Under the pieces are notes generated by a model. It worked only from the letters and a program-made list of their open reading frames with translations. It was not told where the DNA came from and did no database searches. A program made the position numbers and the translations under genes. From Rhododendron vialii (lineage: Eukaryota; Streptophyta; Magnoliopsida; Ericales; Ericaceae), in assembly GCF_030253575.1 (NCBI RefSeq), contig NC_080558.1, positions 20,100,611 to 20,164,610 of the forward strand: 64,000 nt of DNA, written 5' to 3'. Every line of letters begins with the position of its first letter. The first letter of the stretch is position 1. Of this stretch, positions 47,701-58,157 are shown piece by piece.

Positions 47701-49201
47701 TTGAATCATCTACTCCTCTACCCCCTTGGTTCACGGAGGAAGATCTTGAAGCCTATGGAGCTTTGTATCAGAAATCTGGATTCCGTACTGCACTGAAAGT
47801 TCCTTACAGGTAATTAGTTTATTCCTGTCTTGAGTTTTCGCATCAATCCGATACTTAATATAAGTGATGCAGGATGCTTATTTACTATACAATTCATCAA
47901 GTAGTGCCCTATTTACATTTTTTTGTTTCAATCGTATAGTATTAGCTATTAGGTTTTCTACTTTAAATACGAATTCTATTTACCTTTTCAATTATAGTTA
48001 TTTGCGTGTAAAAAGAAGCTTTGGTCATTATACTTGTCAGAATTTCATTAATGACTGGAGAGTTCGTGATTGTGGCCTTGTGTTTAGGATTCTCGCCGTC
48101 TTGTGTGATTCTTGTCTCGCCTCTCTCCTTTATCACTGTCATGTTGTCTAAAATGAAGCTAAAGCTGATAACCACTGCTATATCACGCTATATGACCTCT
48201 GTGCTTGAAGAAAAGGTCAGCTTTGAAACTTTTTACAGGTTCGGCTGACCACCTTCTTAGCAGCTTGTGGCTAATAACGTGCATGTTTTTTGCCATGCTA
48301 GTTTTATCTGGAAAAGTAAGTTGTGCTATTAACCCTCAGTCACTTGGTCATTTTATTAGCCGTTGGTAAATTGGTAATTCAATCAATTAAAATGGTGTAA
48401 TTCAGTCTCAGACTCTCAGCTTAATTGAGTTCTTGATTAGCTGTTGGTAAATGGGTAATTCAATCAATTAAAACGGTGTAATTCAGTCTTAGCTTAATTG
48501 AGTCAAGTAGTTAAGCGAATAGAGCAGTTTTTCCGTATATTAATATCAAAGATGGAGGCCTAATCTCGTCTGATTAGGTGGATTGATTTATCTAAGTTAG
48601 TTCTTTCTGGGGTTCATTTTCATCAAAGATCATATGCATAGGTAGTAGAGTTTCTGAGTACTTTCGTTCGTTATGATGCTTGTACTTTCCATCCTTTTAA
48701 CCTCTGGTTAATAAAAATTTTCTTTGCCGTTAAAAAAAAAAGAGTTTTGGAGTGTACTGGTAGATTAATTTCTGGGCTTGACTTTAAAATTCATGTGGTT
48801 GCCACTGGACCTTTATGCTCACATTGGGCTCTAAGCCCCTTGACCTTTAAATTTTTATTTTATTTTATTTTATTTATTTTATTTATTTTGGGTAGAAATA
48901 GGCATTCTCCAGAAATAAAGCATTTGCTCGTTCTAACGTGCCTCACATTTACAGGTCTTTTGAAGAAGAGTTCAACTTACCAGATACGAAGGTCGAAGCT
49001 CCATCGTTGCTAATCATGGGCGAGAAGGATTATTGTTTCAAATTCCCTGGAATGGAGGACTACGTAAGGAGCGGACGGGTGAAGTTTTTCGTCCCAAATT
49101 TGGAGATAACCTATGTGCCGGAAGGAACTCATTTTGTTCAGGAACAGTTCCCGGATAAGGTGAACAAGCTACTTCTCACCTTCCTCCATAAGCATCGTTA
49201 A
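44748..49201 (+). CDS. Soluble epoxide hydrolase, four exons, 311 aa
   Basis: An alpha/beta-hydrolase that opens epoxides (for example fatty acid epoxides) to diols; plant members are mostly cytosolic or peroxisomal. Exons: 44748-45032, 47063-47230, 47574-47809 and 48955-49201, all with GT-AG introns; the last intron splits an Arg codon. The start MDQIQHKYVEANG is the usual family N-terminus. Motifs: oxyanion-hole HGFPE (32-36), PDWRGYGLSD (59-68), nucleophile Asp102 in GKDFGA (the usual H before D is K, as in some plant members), lid Tyr in YISRW (about 146), second lid Tyr near LYQKSGF (about 216), acid Asp255 in GEKDY, base His289 in EGTHFVQEQFP. All catalytic residues are present and the length is normal, so it looks functional. 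The 5' UTR is CT-rich (44660-44700). No peroxisomal SKL-type end. A tandem relative survives only as the fragment at 50781-50906. Confidence 0.93.
45491..45630. repeat. 30-bp minisatellite in epoxide hydrolase intron 1
   Basis: About five units with GCACTTTCATAGGGTACCCTAGGGTTTTAG-type sequence; the last three units are regular 30-mers. Confidence 0.85.
45805..46005. repeat. Foldback MITE family A copy in intron 1
   Basis: AATTTTTTTTGGATCAATCA on the left mirrors TGATTAATCCAAAAAAATT on the right, with ATTCTTCTTGTCGGGATGAA inside. Part of the dispersed family. Confidence 0.55.
48354..48504. repeat. Tandem duplication of about 80 bp in intron 3
   Basis: Two copies of a unit containing TGGTAATTCAATCAATTAAA and GGTGTAATTCAGTCT, starting at about 48354 and 48437. 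A TTTTA pentamer run follows at about 48853-48890 before exon 4. Confidence 0.85.
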
Positions 49202-49380
49202 TCTCTACCATTCAAGAAAGGTTTGTTGTTGTTATCTTGTGTTGATATGTCAACTGTGAGATGAATAATCAAGGGAAGACTGTATTTGCAGATCTTTTGT
49301 TGCATTCTTGTAATTTGACAATTCTCATGGCATTTCTTCACCCTTCACAATGTGTGAGAGCATGAAATAATTTTCCCTTG

Positions 49381-49442
<62 letters not shown>

Positions 49443-50780
49443 TTTCGAGGCAATTGTTTTTAATTATGGCTCTTAATGAGACAGCCGATGCTTGGATCTT
49501 TGTCTTTCTTGAACTTCTGGATTTTAATTCAATAAAGAAAGCTAACAAGCTCTCAAAACTCCTCTGTTCATTTCATCAAGTGCATCAGCAAAAAATGCTG
49601 AAACAAGTTTCGAGACAGAATGGTGATTTATTCGGTTAATATCTACGAGGGCAGTTAGCCTGGTGGTTGAGTAGCAGCGCGCAAGGGTTTCAAATTTTTC
49701 ATGTTAAATATTTTCTATTAATTGGATGAAAATGACTTACTCTTAAATCTTTCATAAGTTATTTTCCGAAATCAATCCGCTGCTTTCTACTGCAATTCTC
49801 ACTGTGAAGTTTTCTCGATCGTCAGTTTTAATCCACGTTCAACTCTCTTATTCTCTCTTTGTCCACACACACACAACCCCCCCCCCCCCCCCAAATCGGT
49901 GGACCTATTCAGAGACACGTGGGGTCACGTGTCCCCCAACAAAACTCCCAAGTTTTTCTTCTTCTCCATTATTCTTCCAAGTTATAGTCCTTCCTCTGTG
50001 AACCAATTTCTGCCAAACAGATAGCTGTGGGACCTCTTTCAACTTCCAAGTCTAAATCGTTTGCAGTCACACCACATAATTAATACTCCTATACTACCTC
50101 TACCTGTCATAATTAATACTCCACATGGGCCTGTCTGGACTGTAAATTGACCATTTCAGGTTCAAATTGGAGGTCCAGTTTTCAGATAGGAAATTATAAT
50201 TAAATTATATATCGGAGGAAGTAGTATTTTGCATATGAATAGTAAAATTGGGATTAAATAAATTAGGTGTGTTTTTAATATGTCCTCGCCAAGGTTAGTG
50301 AGATATCTTTTGATTGTTTGGGAAAACTAGTAAGTACATTATTTAATTGGTTACTGTTTTTTATTTAATGATGGAGATTTACAATCAGTTTTACATAATT
50401 TATGCTTAATTTTAATCTTTGCTTACGGTTACCATTAATAATACTAAGGAATGCTTAATTTTAATCTTTCCTTAATACCAGGTGCCCCTAGTCCGAACAA
50501 ATCTTGGGTCCGCCACTGCACCCCCCACCGGAAAATAAAAGTTTGAAGTTTATTTTCTGAAAAAACATTTTATATGAAAAACATTTTACATCGAAACAAA
50601 TTGAGCATAAGATAAAAATAGGTTCTTCTGTGGCGTGAATAATACCTACCGTTTAGAAATACCAAACCATATACTAAAACGAAAGAACCTTTCAATTTGA
50701 TTTAATTTCTCATAATCCAGCTTTTGTTTAAATCTTGTAAAAGCTAACAGAACTATAGAAACTATAGTGACCAAACCTTC
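49202..50780. other. Spacer between epoxide hydrolase and its duplicate fragment
   Basis: Contains a TC microsatellite (49386-49440), a faint tRNA-like SINE head near 49650-49700 (GCCTGGTGGTTGAGTAG), a C16 run (about 49877-49893) and AT-rich DNA. No gene seen. Confidence 0.5.
49386..49440. repeat. TC microsatellite
   Basis: A pure (TC)n run of about 54 nt in the 3' flank of the epoxide hydrolase. Confidence 0.95.
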
Positions 50781-50906
50781 GAGGTGAAGACCGATGTCCC
50801 TAACTTGGAGACGATCTACGTGCCTGAAGGTTCCCATTTTGTTCAGGAGCAATTCCCTGACCAGGTGAACCAGCTACTCCTCACCTTCCTCAATAGCCAT
50901 AGGTGA
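50781..50906 (+). pseudogene. Orphan last-exon fragment of a second epoxide hydrolase
   Basis: 41 codons ending in TGA at 50904-50906: EVKTDVPNLETIYVPEGSHF, VQEQFPDQVNQLL and TFLNSHR. It aligns with residues 271-311 of the neighbouring enzyme with about three quarters identity and keeps the catalytic His (EGSHF). The rest of the exon and the gene is missing; sequence upstream of 50781 is unrelated. Indicates a former tandem duplicate, now deleted except for its 3' end. Confidence 0.9.
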
Positions 50907-52843
50907 TGTCCACGGTATGTGGGGTCGTTAAAGGCTAGCTAGAGTATCGAAAATGCTTGAGATGTGAGTTGAGTCACATAAATAATTTCATTGACAAACT
51001 GAGAACTTCGAGAGGGCCATTGGTTCCGTGGTTAAAACTCGGGTTATTGACCCTAAGGTTACAGGTCTGAACTTGAGTTGTGCATGTACTGCTAAGTGTT
51101 GTATCTATACTGCATATGCGGACTAAGGTGGTGGTTTTAGTACTTTTCAAACTGGGAACTTCAAGCTTTAGGCAGCTTCCATCGAAGTATTCAGAGGACA
51201 AAGTGAAAGGCAAGGCGATTGAACTTTCATGAGGCGAGGCGTTAGCCGCGTTGAGAGGCATAAGCCTTAAAGTTCTTATTCTTTATTTCTACAAATAGAA
51301 TTAAATACAAATACCATAAAAAGAGGGACAGTGTTAAGGCCATTAAAAAAAAAAATACAGTATAAATAGAATTCACAAAAAAACATGTTTAACGCATAAA
51401 AACATTAGGCATTAATAGATTCATCATTTAAAAGCTCTCTTAAATCTAATACGCATTGCTTCACCTTTGATAATGCGAAAGACTCATGCGCTTAGAAGTG
51501 GGGTCCAAACACTATTGTGATTTGTGAGGTGCCAATTTTTTGCATATACTCCAAACATCATATATTAGTTGCTATGTGTTATTAAGTTACATGTCAAGTA
51601 TCGTGCAAAATAGAATTCGCTTGCCCAAAACGAGTTGTGTATTGATTGGGAACATCGAGATTGAATTTTCTCAATCCAACCGTGCATAAATTAATTCTTA
51701 TGATTACGAAGCTCCCCGGTATTTGATTTTTTTGTCGCAGTCGATAGATTTCCAAAAATTCCTCATTCCTTTTAAGAGCCTGTTTGGGAGGGGCTCTTTT
51801 CTCATTTTCATTTCCACCCTTTCACCTTTTGGTTGTTTGGGTGGTGGAGCCAAAACACATTCTACGAAAATTGATCTTCAAAGTACGATTGAAGGAGGTT
51901 CAAAAAATAAAGTACGATTGAAGGAGAGCGAAAGCCAAAAATTCGTCTATGGGTCCTTTTCACATTCTAGTTTTGCATTTTTCATTTACCATTTTCAACT
52001 AAATGACACAGATGTCCCCTCTTATTCTGCTATAACAACAAAGAAAGATGCATCACTGTTGAGAATATTAACGATATCTTTTTTTTCCCAATAATTGATT
52101 CCTAATTAGCAACAAAAAACTTAGAGAGTGGAGACTTTCTAATTTGAGACACGGGTATTTGTATAGTGAAATAATCAAAAAATATTTCACAATATATCTC
52201 TAACAACAGTCGACAAATATTAATCATATATGTTATAATACAATGATAAATACTCAAGGACAACATGGTAAAAAATCAATCCATTATTTACTTTCGTCAT
52301 TACACATGTCACAAAATGCTTGTACCTATCTCTAAAACACTATACGAATTCAAAATACATTAGTTTGTACATAGTCTAAGAAGCCAAAAAATGCAAAATA
52401 GTAAAATGCGAAAATGTTTCAAAAGAATGTTTGGGCTCCCAAAGCATTGGCGATCCAATAAAAAAACCCTAAGCACCGCAACAACGAAGTAAAACACTAG
52501 CCGCAGGTTTGAATCTTCGAGACACATACACAAGGAAGATATGCGAAGAAGATGACGATTCGTCTCTCGATCGAACTTTCAAGCCTCGATTTTGCATTTT
52601 CATATATTATCACCTACGACCCATCTTCGTTCTAGGACTGTTGATTCAGGTATACACATGAACAAAACCTTAATTCGGCCGTACACATACAGTGACTTTG
52701 CCGGCGTACCCGTGCTTTCTGACCGTGTAACTGAGTTGAGAGAAATGGACACATTCCAAAGTCTTTCAGCTTTCAATTATTTCTTCATTGAAATGTGCAT
52801 TGGAATTTACCAAATTGTATTCACACTCCTTTTTTTATTTTCA
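50907..52843. other. Unassigned DNA with SINE-like head
   Basis: 51015-51085 resembles a tRNA-derived SINE head (A-box region CCGTGGTTAAAACTCGGG, B-box-like GGTTACAGGTCTGAAC). 51780-51900 has a GAGCCTGTTTGGGAGGGG end like a MITE. No coding region supported. Confidence 0.45.
51010..51110 (+). repeat. tRNA-derived SINE head, partial
   Basis: A TGGTTAAAACTCGGG block followed 20 nt later by AAGGTTACAGGTCTGAACTT fits the Pol III A and B box spacing of plant SINEs. The tail and target duplication are not recognised. Confidence 0.45.
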
Positions 52844-53133
52844 CTAGCGTTCAACCCGTTCTATGCACGGGGCAAAACTCTATGTACGGACAAAACTAAC
52901 ATGCTCAGGCGAGATTAACATACATGATGTGTTAATCATGGATATTCTCCATACGATTAACCCGTTCTAACTTTGTACCCGTCAATGCATGGATTATCAT
53001 ACATGGGCGAAAAACGGGCACAACGCTAGAACGGGTTAATCGTATGGAGAATGTCCACGATTAACACATCATGTTAGTTTTGCCCGTACATAGAACGGGT
53101 TTTGCCCCGTGCATAGAATGAGTTGAACGCTAG
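52844..53133. repeat. 290-bp palindrome built from two outward Helitron 3' ends
   Basis: Left border: plus-strand A then CTAG (52844-52847), then GCGTTCAACCCGTTCTATGC; right border: mirrored GAGTTGAACGCTAG ending at 53133, followed by T. Arms of roughly 105-130 bp pair across a spacer of about 60 bp; a 23-bp block in the left arm near 52903-52925 is unpaired. On the minus strand the left end has the Helitron signature: stem CCCGT/ACGGG with loop GCATAGA, then TTGAACGCTAG, then host T. The helicase remnant at 53326-53867 points towards this end. Confidence 0.75.
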
Positions 53134-53325
53134 TTTATGAAAAAATATAATGGTAGCAGGTGAACATTAAACACAATTACTAGTAGCAATCATGCATGAA
53201 ATGATAAAGCTGATAGATAATGTCCTTGCAACTTAAAAAAATGTTTTAAGAAACTATTTACAAACTATGCAACTAAAAGCAACTGGTAGATGGGTTTACT
53301 GGGTTGGGGTATCCTATTATAAATT

Positions 53326-53867
53326 CCGTTGTACACAATATTTTGGGTGATATCATCTGGCATACCGAGTTTGTTAACAATCAATATCTTTTAAGCCCCA
53401 TGGAGAGGGACACGTGACAGAGCTACATACAACTGACCATGAAAGAAACATGAATTTGGAAGATAAAGCCCAACATTCTTCAAAGTCTACCCTTGACTCT
53501 TATTTATTGTCATAGAAAATGCCAACTTGATAGGAAATTGTCTTCTTTTCATTGTGAGCGGCGAATGAGTTGAAGAAGGTGATAAGACAGCATGGTGAAG
53601 ATGGACTATTTCTCCAGCTCTGGAACCTGTAACAACTTTGGCTTCAATTACCTAATTTCCCATCTTAACAACAATAAGGCGAGTGCCATTACATAACCCC
53701 AAGGATAGGTTGACATTTCTGAGGAGTATTATCGGTGTGCCAACCTTCAATTTCAAGCAATGGTTTGGGAGTCCAGGAAAGTTCAAAGAATGCAAAAGTT
53801 CAGGAGGATGCATGTCTTGATCATTACTTTCATGCTCTGTAGGACACACAAAAAAATTTAGTGGCAA
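53326..53867 (-). pseudogene. Helitron PIF1 helicase C-terminal remnant
   Basis: Minus strand: LKVGTPIILLRNVNLSLGLC, NGTRLIVVKMGN, a stop, then [19 protein letters not shown], a stop, and [17 protein letters not shown]. These are the conserved C-terminal motifs of Helitron helicases, parallel to but distinct from the copy at 7031-7774 (about half identical). The Rep part and Walker A are absent. Confidence 0.85.
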
Positions 53868-55144
53868 TCAATAAACTGCTAAGAAACTGGTGTGTTCTAC
53901 GGCCAATTGTCCCCCAATCCTTAATTACCAATTATCAATAGCAGACACACCATGAACTAAAGTTTGAAACTACTCAGATTACAAACAGCCGGGCACCCTA
54001 AACCTTCACACTTTTTTTTGTCTAAGTTCCTAAAAACAAATCTAGACCAAAGTCAAAAGGGAAAGCAAATCAATAGTAAGCCTATGGAGTGCCAATACGT
54101 TTGCCATCAAGCATATAAGGTAAACAAAAAACAGATGAAATGGAAAACGCAGAAAAGTGCAGAAAATTGGACCCTTGTCACCAATGATAAGTGATTACTG
54201 ATTACCTTCCAATGGTTAGGCAGAAAATTGTTCAGTTCAAAGACTAAATTGGTCTATCACTTCGAATAGCATGATGTTGTGATTCATGAAGCGTTTCCTA
54301 AGATGTATGTCGGGCAGATATGAACACACCTAAGTTGGGAAGCACTGGAACATTAGAAAAGCAGGAGGGAAAAACATCTTATTTCTATATGCCTTTAGCC
54401 ACTATTTTTAGCCTCATGTTTTTCATAGACGTGCATGCAAAAAGCCAATAAGATTGAAGCAAACAGTAAAAGGCACTACAAATTTTGCTTTCATGTCAGT
54501 GAGTATAGAGAACATAAAGAGTGCAAAAACAAACCTAGAAATAGAGCCTGTGGGGGATCGTTTCAATCGGTCACTCCGGCGTTAAATTGACCCCTCGTCC
54601 CGCTCCTGTCATGGTAGCATTCAAATAGGAATTTAGAGCAAACAGTAAAAGGCCCTACAAATTTTGCTTTCCAGTCAGCAAATACAGAGAACATAAAGAG
54701 TGCAAAAACAAACCTAGAAATCTAGCCTGTGGGGGATAGTTTCAGTCGGTCACTCCGGCCTAAAATTGGCCCCTCGCCTCCAAACTCAGTCAAGCATTTT
54801 GTCGAACACGAAAAAGGCAGTCAATTATATCTACAGTTTTAGGAAAAAATTGAAGAGAAAATGGAAGAGGGGGTAGTCGACCTACCAGATGGAGAGAGCG
54901 TGGGGTGGGGCGGCGGTTGGCGGCGAAGTAGATTTGAGGGAGGAGTGAAGAGAAGTATTTGTAGGCCATGAGAGAGTGAGTGAGTGAGAGAGAGGTGGGG
55001 TTGTGGGAGAGAGGCCCACGGTGGTGGCAGTCGAGGAGTTGGGAGAGAGAGAGAGATGGATGCTGGAGTTCGTGGTGTGGTGAAATTCTGATTGTGTGAA
55101 CATGGGTCTGTTATTTGTGTGCCCAATCCAACGTGTTTTTTCCC

Positions 55145-55179
<35 letters not shown>

Positions 55180-55525
55180 GTTTTTTAAAAAACTAAAAAT
55201 TTGGGAATTAGATATTGGAGTTTGGAGCCTTTTCAATGGTGGCTTCACTGGCTTGTGAACGTGGGTGAGGTTTTTTTTTTTTTTTTGAATCCGTTTGGCA
55301 GTCTGCGTACATGGGTGGCTTGTGAACGCGGGTGGGTGTTTTTTTTTCTCAAAATTAGCAAAGTCTGTGAACGCTTTTGAACGTGGGTGGTTTTTTTAAA
55401 TGAAAAATCTGGGGAGCATGTGTGAAATCCGAAAGTGGGTTTTTTTGTTTTAAACAAAATGAAAAATCTAGGAATTAAGGATTGGAGGTTTGGAGGCTTT
55501 TTGAGAGATCAATTACTTCCCTTAA
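53868..55525. other. Unassigned DNA with 180-bp duplication
   Basis: Holds the duplication at 54458-54779, a CT-rich minus-strand tract (54840-55120) that looks like a gene start but lacks any recognisable protein, a CT run (55149-55174) and repeated GTGAACGTGGGTGG motifs with T runs (55255-55400). Confidence 0.5.
54458..54779. repeat. Tandem duplication, period 180 bp
   Basis: GCAAACAGTAAAAGGCACTA at about 54459 and its near copy at 54638 begin two units of about 140 bp, both with AGAGTGCAAAAACAAACCTAG and GGTCACTCCGGC (10-15% diverged). Confidence 0.9.
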
Positions 55526-55719
55526 GGCTCTATTTGGAACTTATGGAAAAAAAAAAAAAAAGAAAGGAAAGGAAAAGAAAAAGGGAGGAAAATAGAAGAG
55601 AAAATTTACTATTCATTGAACTTAAAACTTTTATTTTCTTCTTTCTTTCTCTTCCAACCAAACAATAGAAGGAAATTTTTTTTAATTTTCTTTTCCTTTC
55701 CATAAGTTCCAAACAGGGC
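55526..55719. mobile_element. Tourist-like MITE (TAA-type duplication)
   Basis: Ends GGCTCTATTTGGAACTTATG and CATAAGTTCCAAACAGGGC are inverted repeats; TAA lies just outside on both sides. Purine-rich left arm and pyrimidine-rich right arm pair. Related to 42339-42506. Confidence 0.75.
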
Positions 55720-55743
55720 ATAAGATATTAATAGATAGATAGA

Positions 55744-57213
55744 TCTATATGATAAATTAGCTCAGTATTTGAATCCTATGTGCATAAATCAAGGATTATT
55801 TGAATCCCCACATAAATCTAAGGGCCAATTCAGTAAATCTCAAACTGATTTAGGGCAATTTTGTAGAGTTTGGTCAAATGTCATTTTGGTAAAATTTAGA
55901 TTTGGTTTTCAAAATTTGAAACCCATTTTTTTTTTTTTTGAACGTTAGATAATATGAAATGAAACCTACGTTTTGTCTTCTCTCTTTACATATTCTCTTT
56001 GAAACAGTCCTCTCTCTCTCTCTCAAACATATTTCTACCTCACCCAAAATCCAAAGCCCACCCTCGCCTTTTGGTTTCCATCTCTCTCTCCCATTCTCCG
56101 TCTCCCTCTCGTCCGCAGCAGATAACCGCCGCCCTAATCGGTAGTCCAAAAGTGGAAGAAAGCCTTTTACCGAACTTTTTTCATTCTTTTTTTTATTCTA
56201 GGTATTCTACCTATGTCAAGTTCTTTTTCTTTCTTTTAGTTATTTTTTATTTCAAGAATTGTACCTTTTAATTTTTTAGGCTTTCAGGAATAGGGACTGT
56301 GAAATTGTATATTGCACTCAAGGTGTTTGTAAGAATGCTTAATCCAAGTTGCTCTCTTTTCTTTGCATTGCATTTAAATTATTCTATCTTCGACATAATA
56401 TATTGGGTTTGATAAATTGAGAGGCATTGTAACGTGTGGGTTGATCTTGCTGGGAATTGAGAGGCTTCATAGGGTGGGTTGGGTTTATAAACTCTAGGAT
56501 GGTTTTATGTATTGTCTCTCCCGTTATTTGTTGACATCTAAAGTCTAGCTCAAAAAGAAAGAAAAGACAACCTATCCCATGAGAAACGAGAATGCACAGG
56601 CATAACCCTTATATTTTTGAAAAAACAATGTTTATAGTCTTTGAACCATGTGTTTTTTTTTTATATTTCTCAACTGACTTTGTACATGCAGATTCAACCA
56701 CTCCGAGATAGAAATATCAGAATTGTAATCCGCGATGAGCGAGACCACAATGTCATCCATATGCATGAGGTATGACTCCAAACTAATAAAAAAGTTCCAA
56801 TTGCAAACCGTATTTAGTACCCTTAATAATTTTTACGTATTTCTTAATCGGAAAAGAAACAATGGCTAGGAAAGGGAAGACCACATGTAGGCAATGGAAA
56901 AGAAAAGAAAATTCATGGGTATCTTCTAGCTTTCTTTTGGTAGCTTTGTAGAGTTGAGAAAAAATTAACGGGACTTGAATACCAAATTGTGGAGCATCTT
57001 TAAACTACATTTCCGTCTTCTTTGTGTTTGTAATTTTCATACAAAGTGGGGCCTTTAAATTCATAGCCCTAAAAGAAACTTTGTTTGAACCTAATTTAAG
57101 AAAAAAAATTCCCGTATGAATCAGTTTCGCTAGCGGGGGTGGTCAATAATTTTGTAATTTATTTTAATTGTGTTCAAAATATATTGCGCCGTGCCTTCGG
57201 GGGCAAATCCCAG
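55744..57213 (+). mobile_element. Short Helitron derivative upstream of the methyltransferase
   Basis: The 3' end block CGCCGTGCCTTCGGGGGCA then AATCCCAG at 57213, followed by T, aligns with the 3' end of the Helitron at 5234 (CGTCGTGCCTTCAGGCACA, AATTCCTAG, T). The 78-nt exon at 56692-56769 matches an exon of that Helitron. The proposed start is A then TCTATATGATAAATTAGC at 55744: both flanks are then GATA repeats, so the empty site would be one continuous (GATA)n. The 3' end and family link are strong; the 5' end is tentative. Confidence 0.65.
56692..56769 (+). pseudogene. 78-nt Helitron alpha-type exon
   Basis: Bounded by CATGCAG and GTATGA splice sites; encodes RNIRIVIRDERDHNVIHMHE after IQPLRD. 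Same length as alpha-1 (13569-13646), about two thirds identical, and lacking the TGA present there. Confidence 0.75.
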
Positions 57214-57239
57214 TAGATAGATAGATTAATGCAGACTTC

Positions 57240-57386
57240 TATTTGGGTTTCCGGGTCGCGCGGGTCAGGCTCTTTTGCCTTTCCCCAATTTCCTGCCCGT
57301 TCCAGACCGAGACAGAGAAGAGAAGCGAACGAACGACTGGAGAGAAGAAGAGAACGACTGGACTGAAGAAGAAGATCGAACCGACT
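57240..57386 (+). other. Possible 5' UTR exon and promoter-proximal region of TRM8
   Basis: A GA-rich transcribed-looking stretch starting just after the Helitron end, followed by CTG and GTATCTCTCCC, a possible donor. A good acceptor (TTTCCACTTTTAG) lies at 58149, nine bases before the start codon, so a 5' UTR intron is plausible. No transcript evidence. Confidence 0.3.
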
Positions 57387-57934
57387 GGTATCTCTCCCTC
57401 TCTCTCTCTCTCTCTCGTTCGATCGTACAGAAATTAGGGTTAGGGTTCGATTAATGGGATTCGTCCGATCTCGAAACCGAAAGCGAACTAAAAGAAGCGA
57501 CCTCTGGGGGAGGGGAAAGGGGAGGGTTTCGGTAGTTTTCTTCAATGAGGCCAACTATAACATCAGAGTCAGGAATAGTTTGTCGCCAAAATTAATCACA
57601 GGCACATTCCTCTCCGAAAAAAAGAGTCAAAATTGCTTTATATGTAGCCACATGTAGAATGGAGTGGCAGAAAAAGATTCATGTAGCCAACTCCAGTAGA
57701 TTGAACATATGGCTTAGTTTGGTGTATGTGCTGTGTACCTACAGAGCAAATTAAAAGCCCCAAATCCTAAACAAAGCTGGATTTTTTGGAAGCCGTTGTT
57801 GAGAAACTTTTTTGTCTTTAGGCGCCTCCATTTGTAAAATGGGCTGACAAAGACGATGAATATATGAAAAAAAAAAATGGACTTTTCTAGTACCAGTTTC
57901 CTCTTTACCTTTTGGACCACAGAATTGCTTTCAA

Positions 57935-58075
57935 TCCTACTATGGTGACCATGCTTTGGATACCATGTGAGTTGTCTTAAATGCATTAGCGGAATGGGCT
58001 ACACATTTAATTGTGTTATAGCAATGCAGGGATGGCAACTCACTTGGTATCCCAGACATGCTCACCAAATGCGAT
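57935..58075. repeat. Diverged inverted repeat with coding-like change pattern
   Basis: About 40 bp at 57937-57982 (minus) and 58023-58070 (plus) are about 75% identical; both contain CAACTCAC, TGGTATCC and TCACC in order and both can be read as QLTWYP-x-H-x-H. Origin unknown. Confidence 0.55.
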
Positions 58076-58157
58076 CACCTCTCTGCTTTTGACTACATAA
58101 CCCACATGAATCCGGTAAATTCTGATTTGCTGCTACTTTCCACTTTTAGGGGGGAAA

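Noticed and set aside
54839-55126. Minus-strand gene start (including a short frame starting MAYKYFSSLLPQ)
   Set aside because: CT-rich and promoter-like, but no recognisable protein and no further exons before the Helitron debris.
57174-57554. 126-codon minus frame over the TRM8 upstream region
   Set aside because: Antisense of a GA-rich probable 5' UTR and overlapping the Helitron end.
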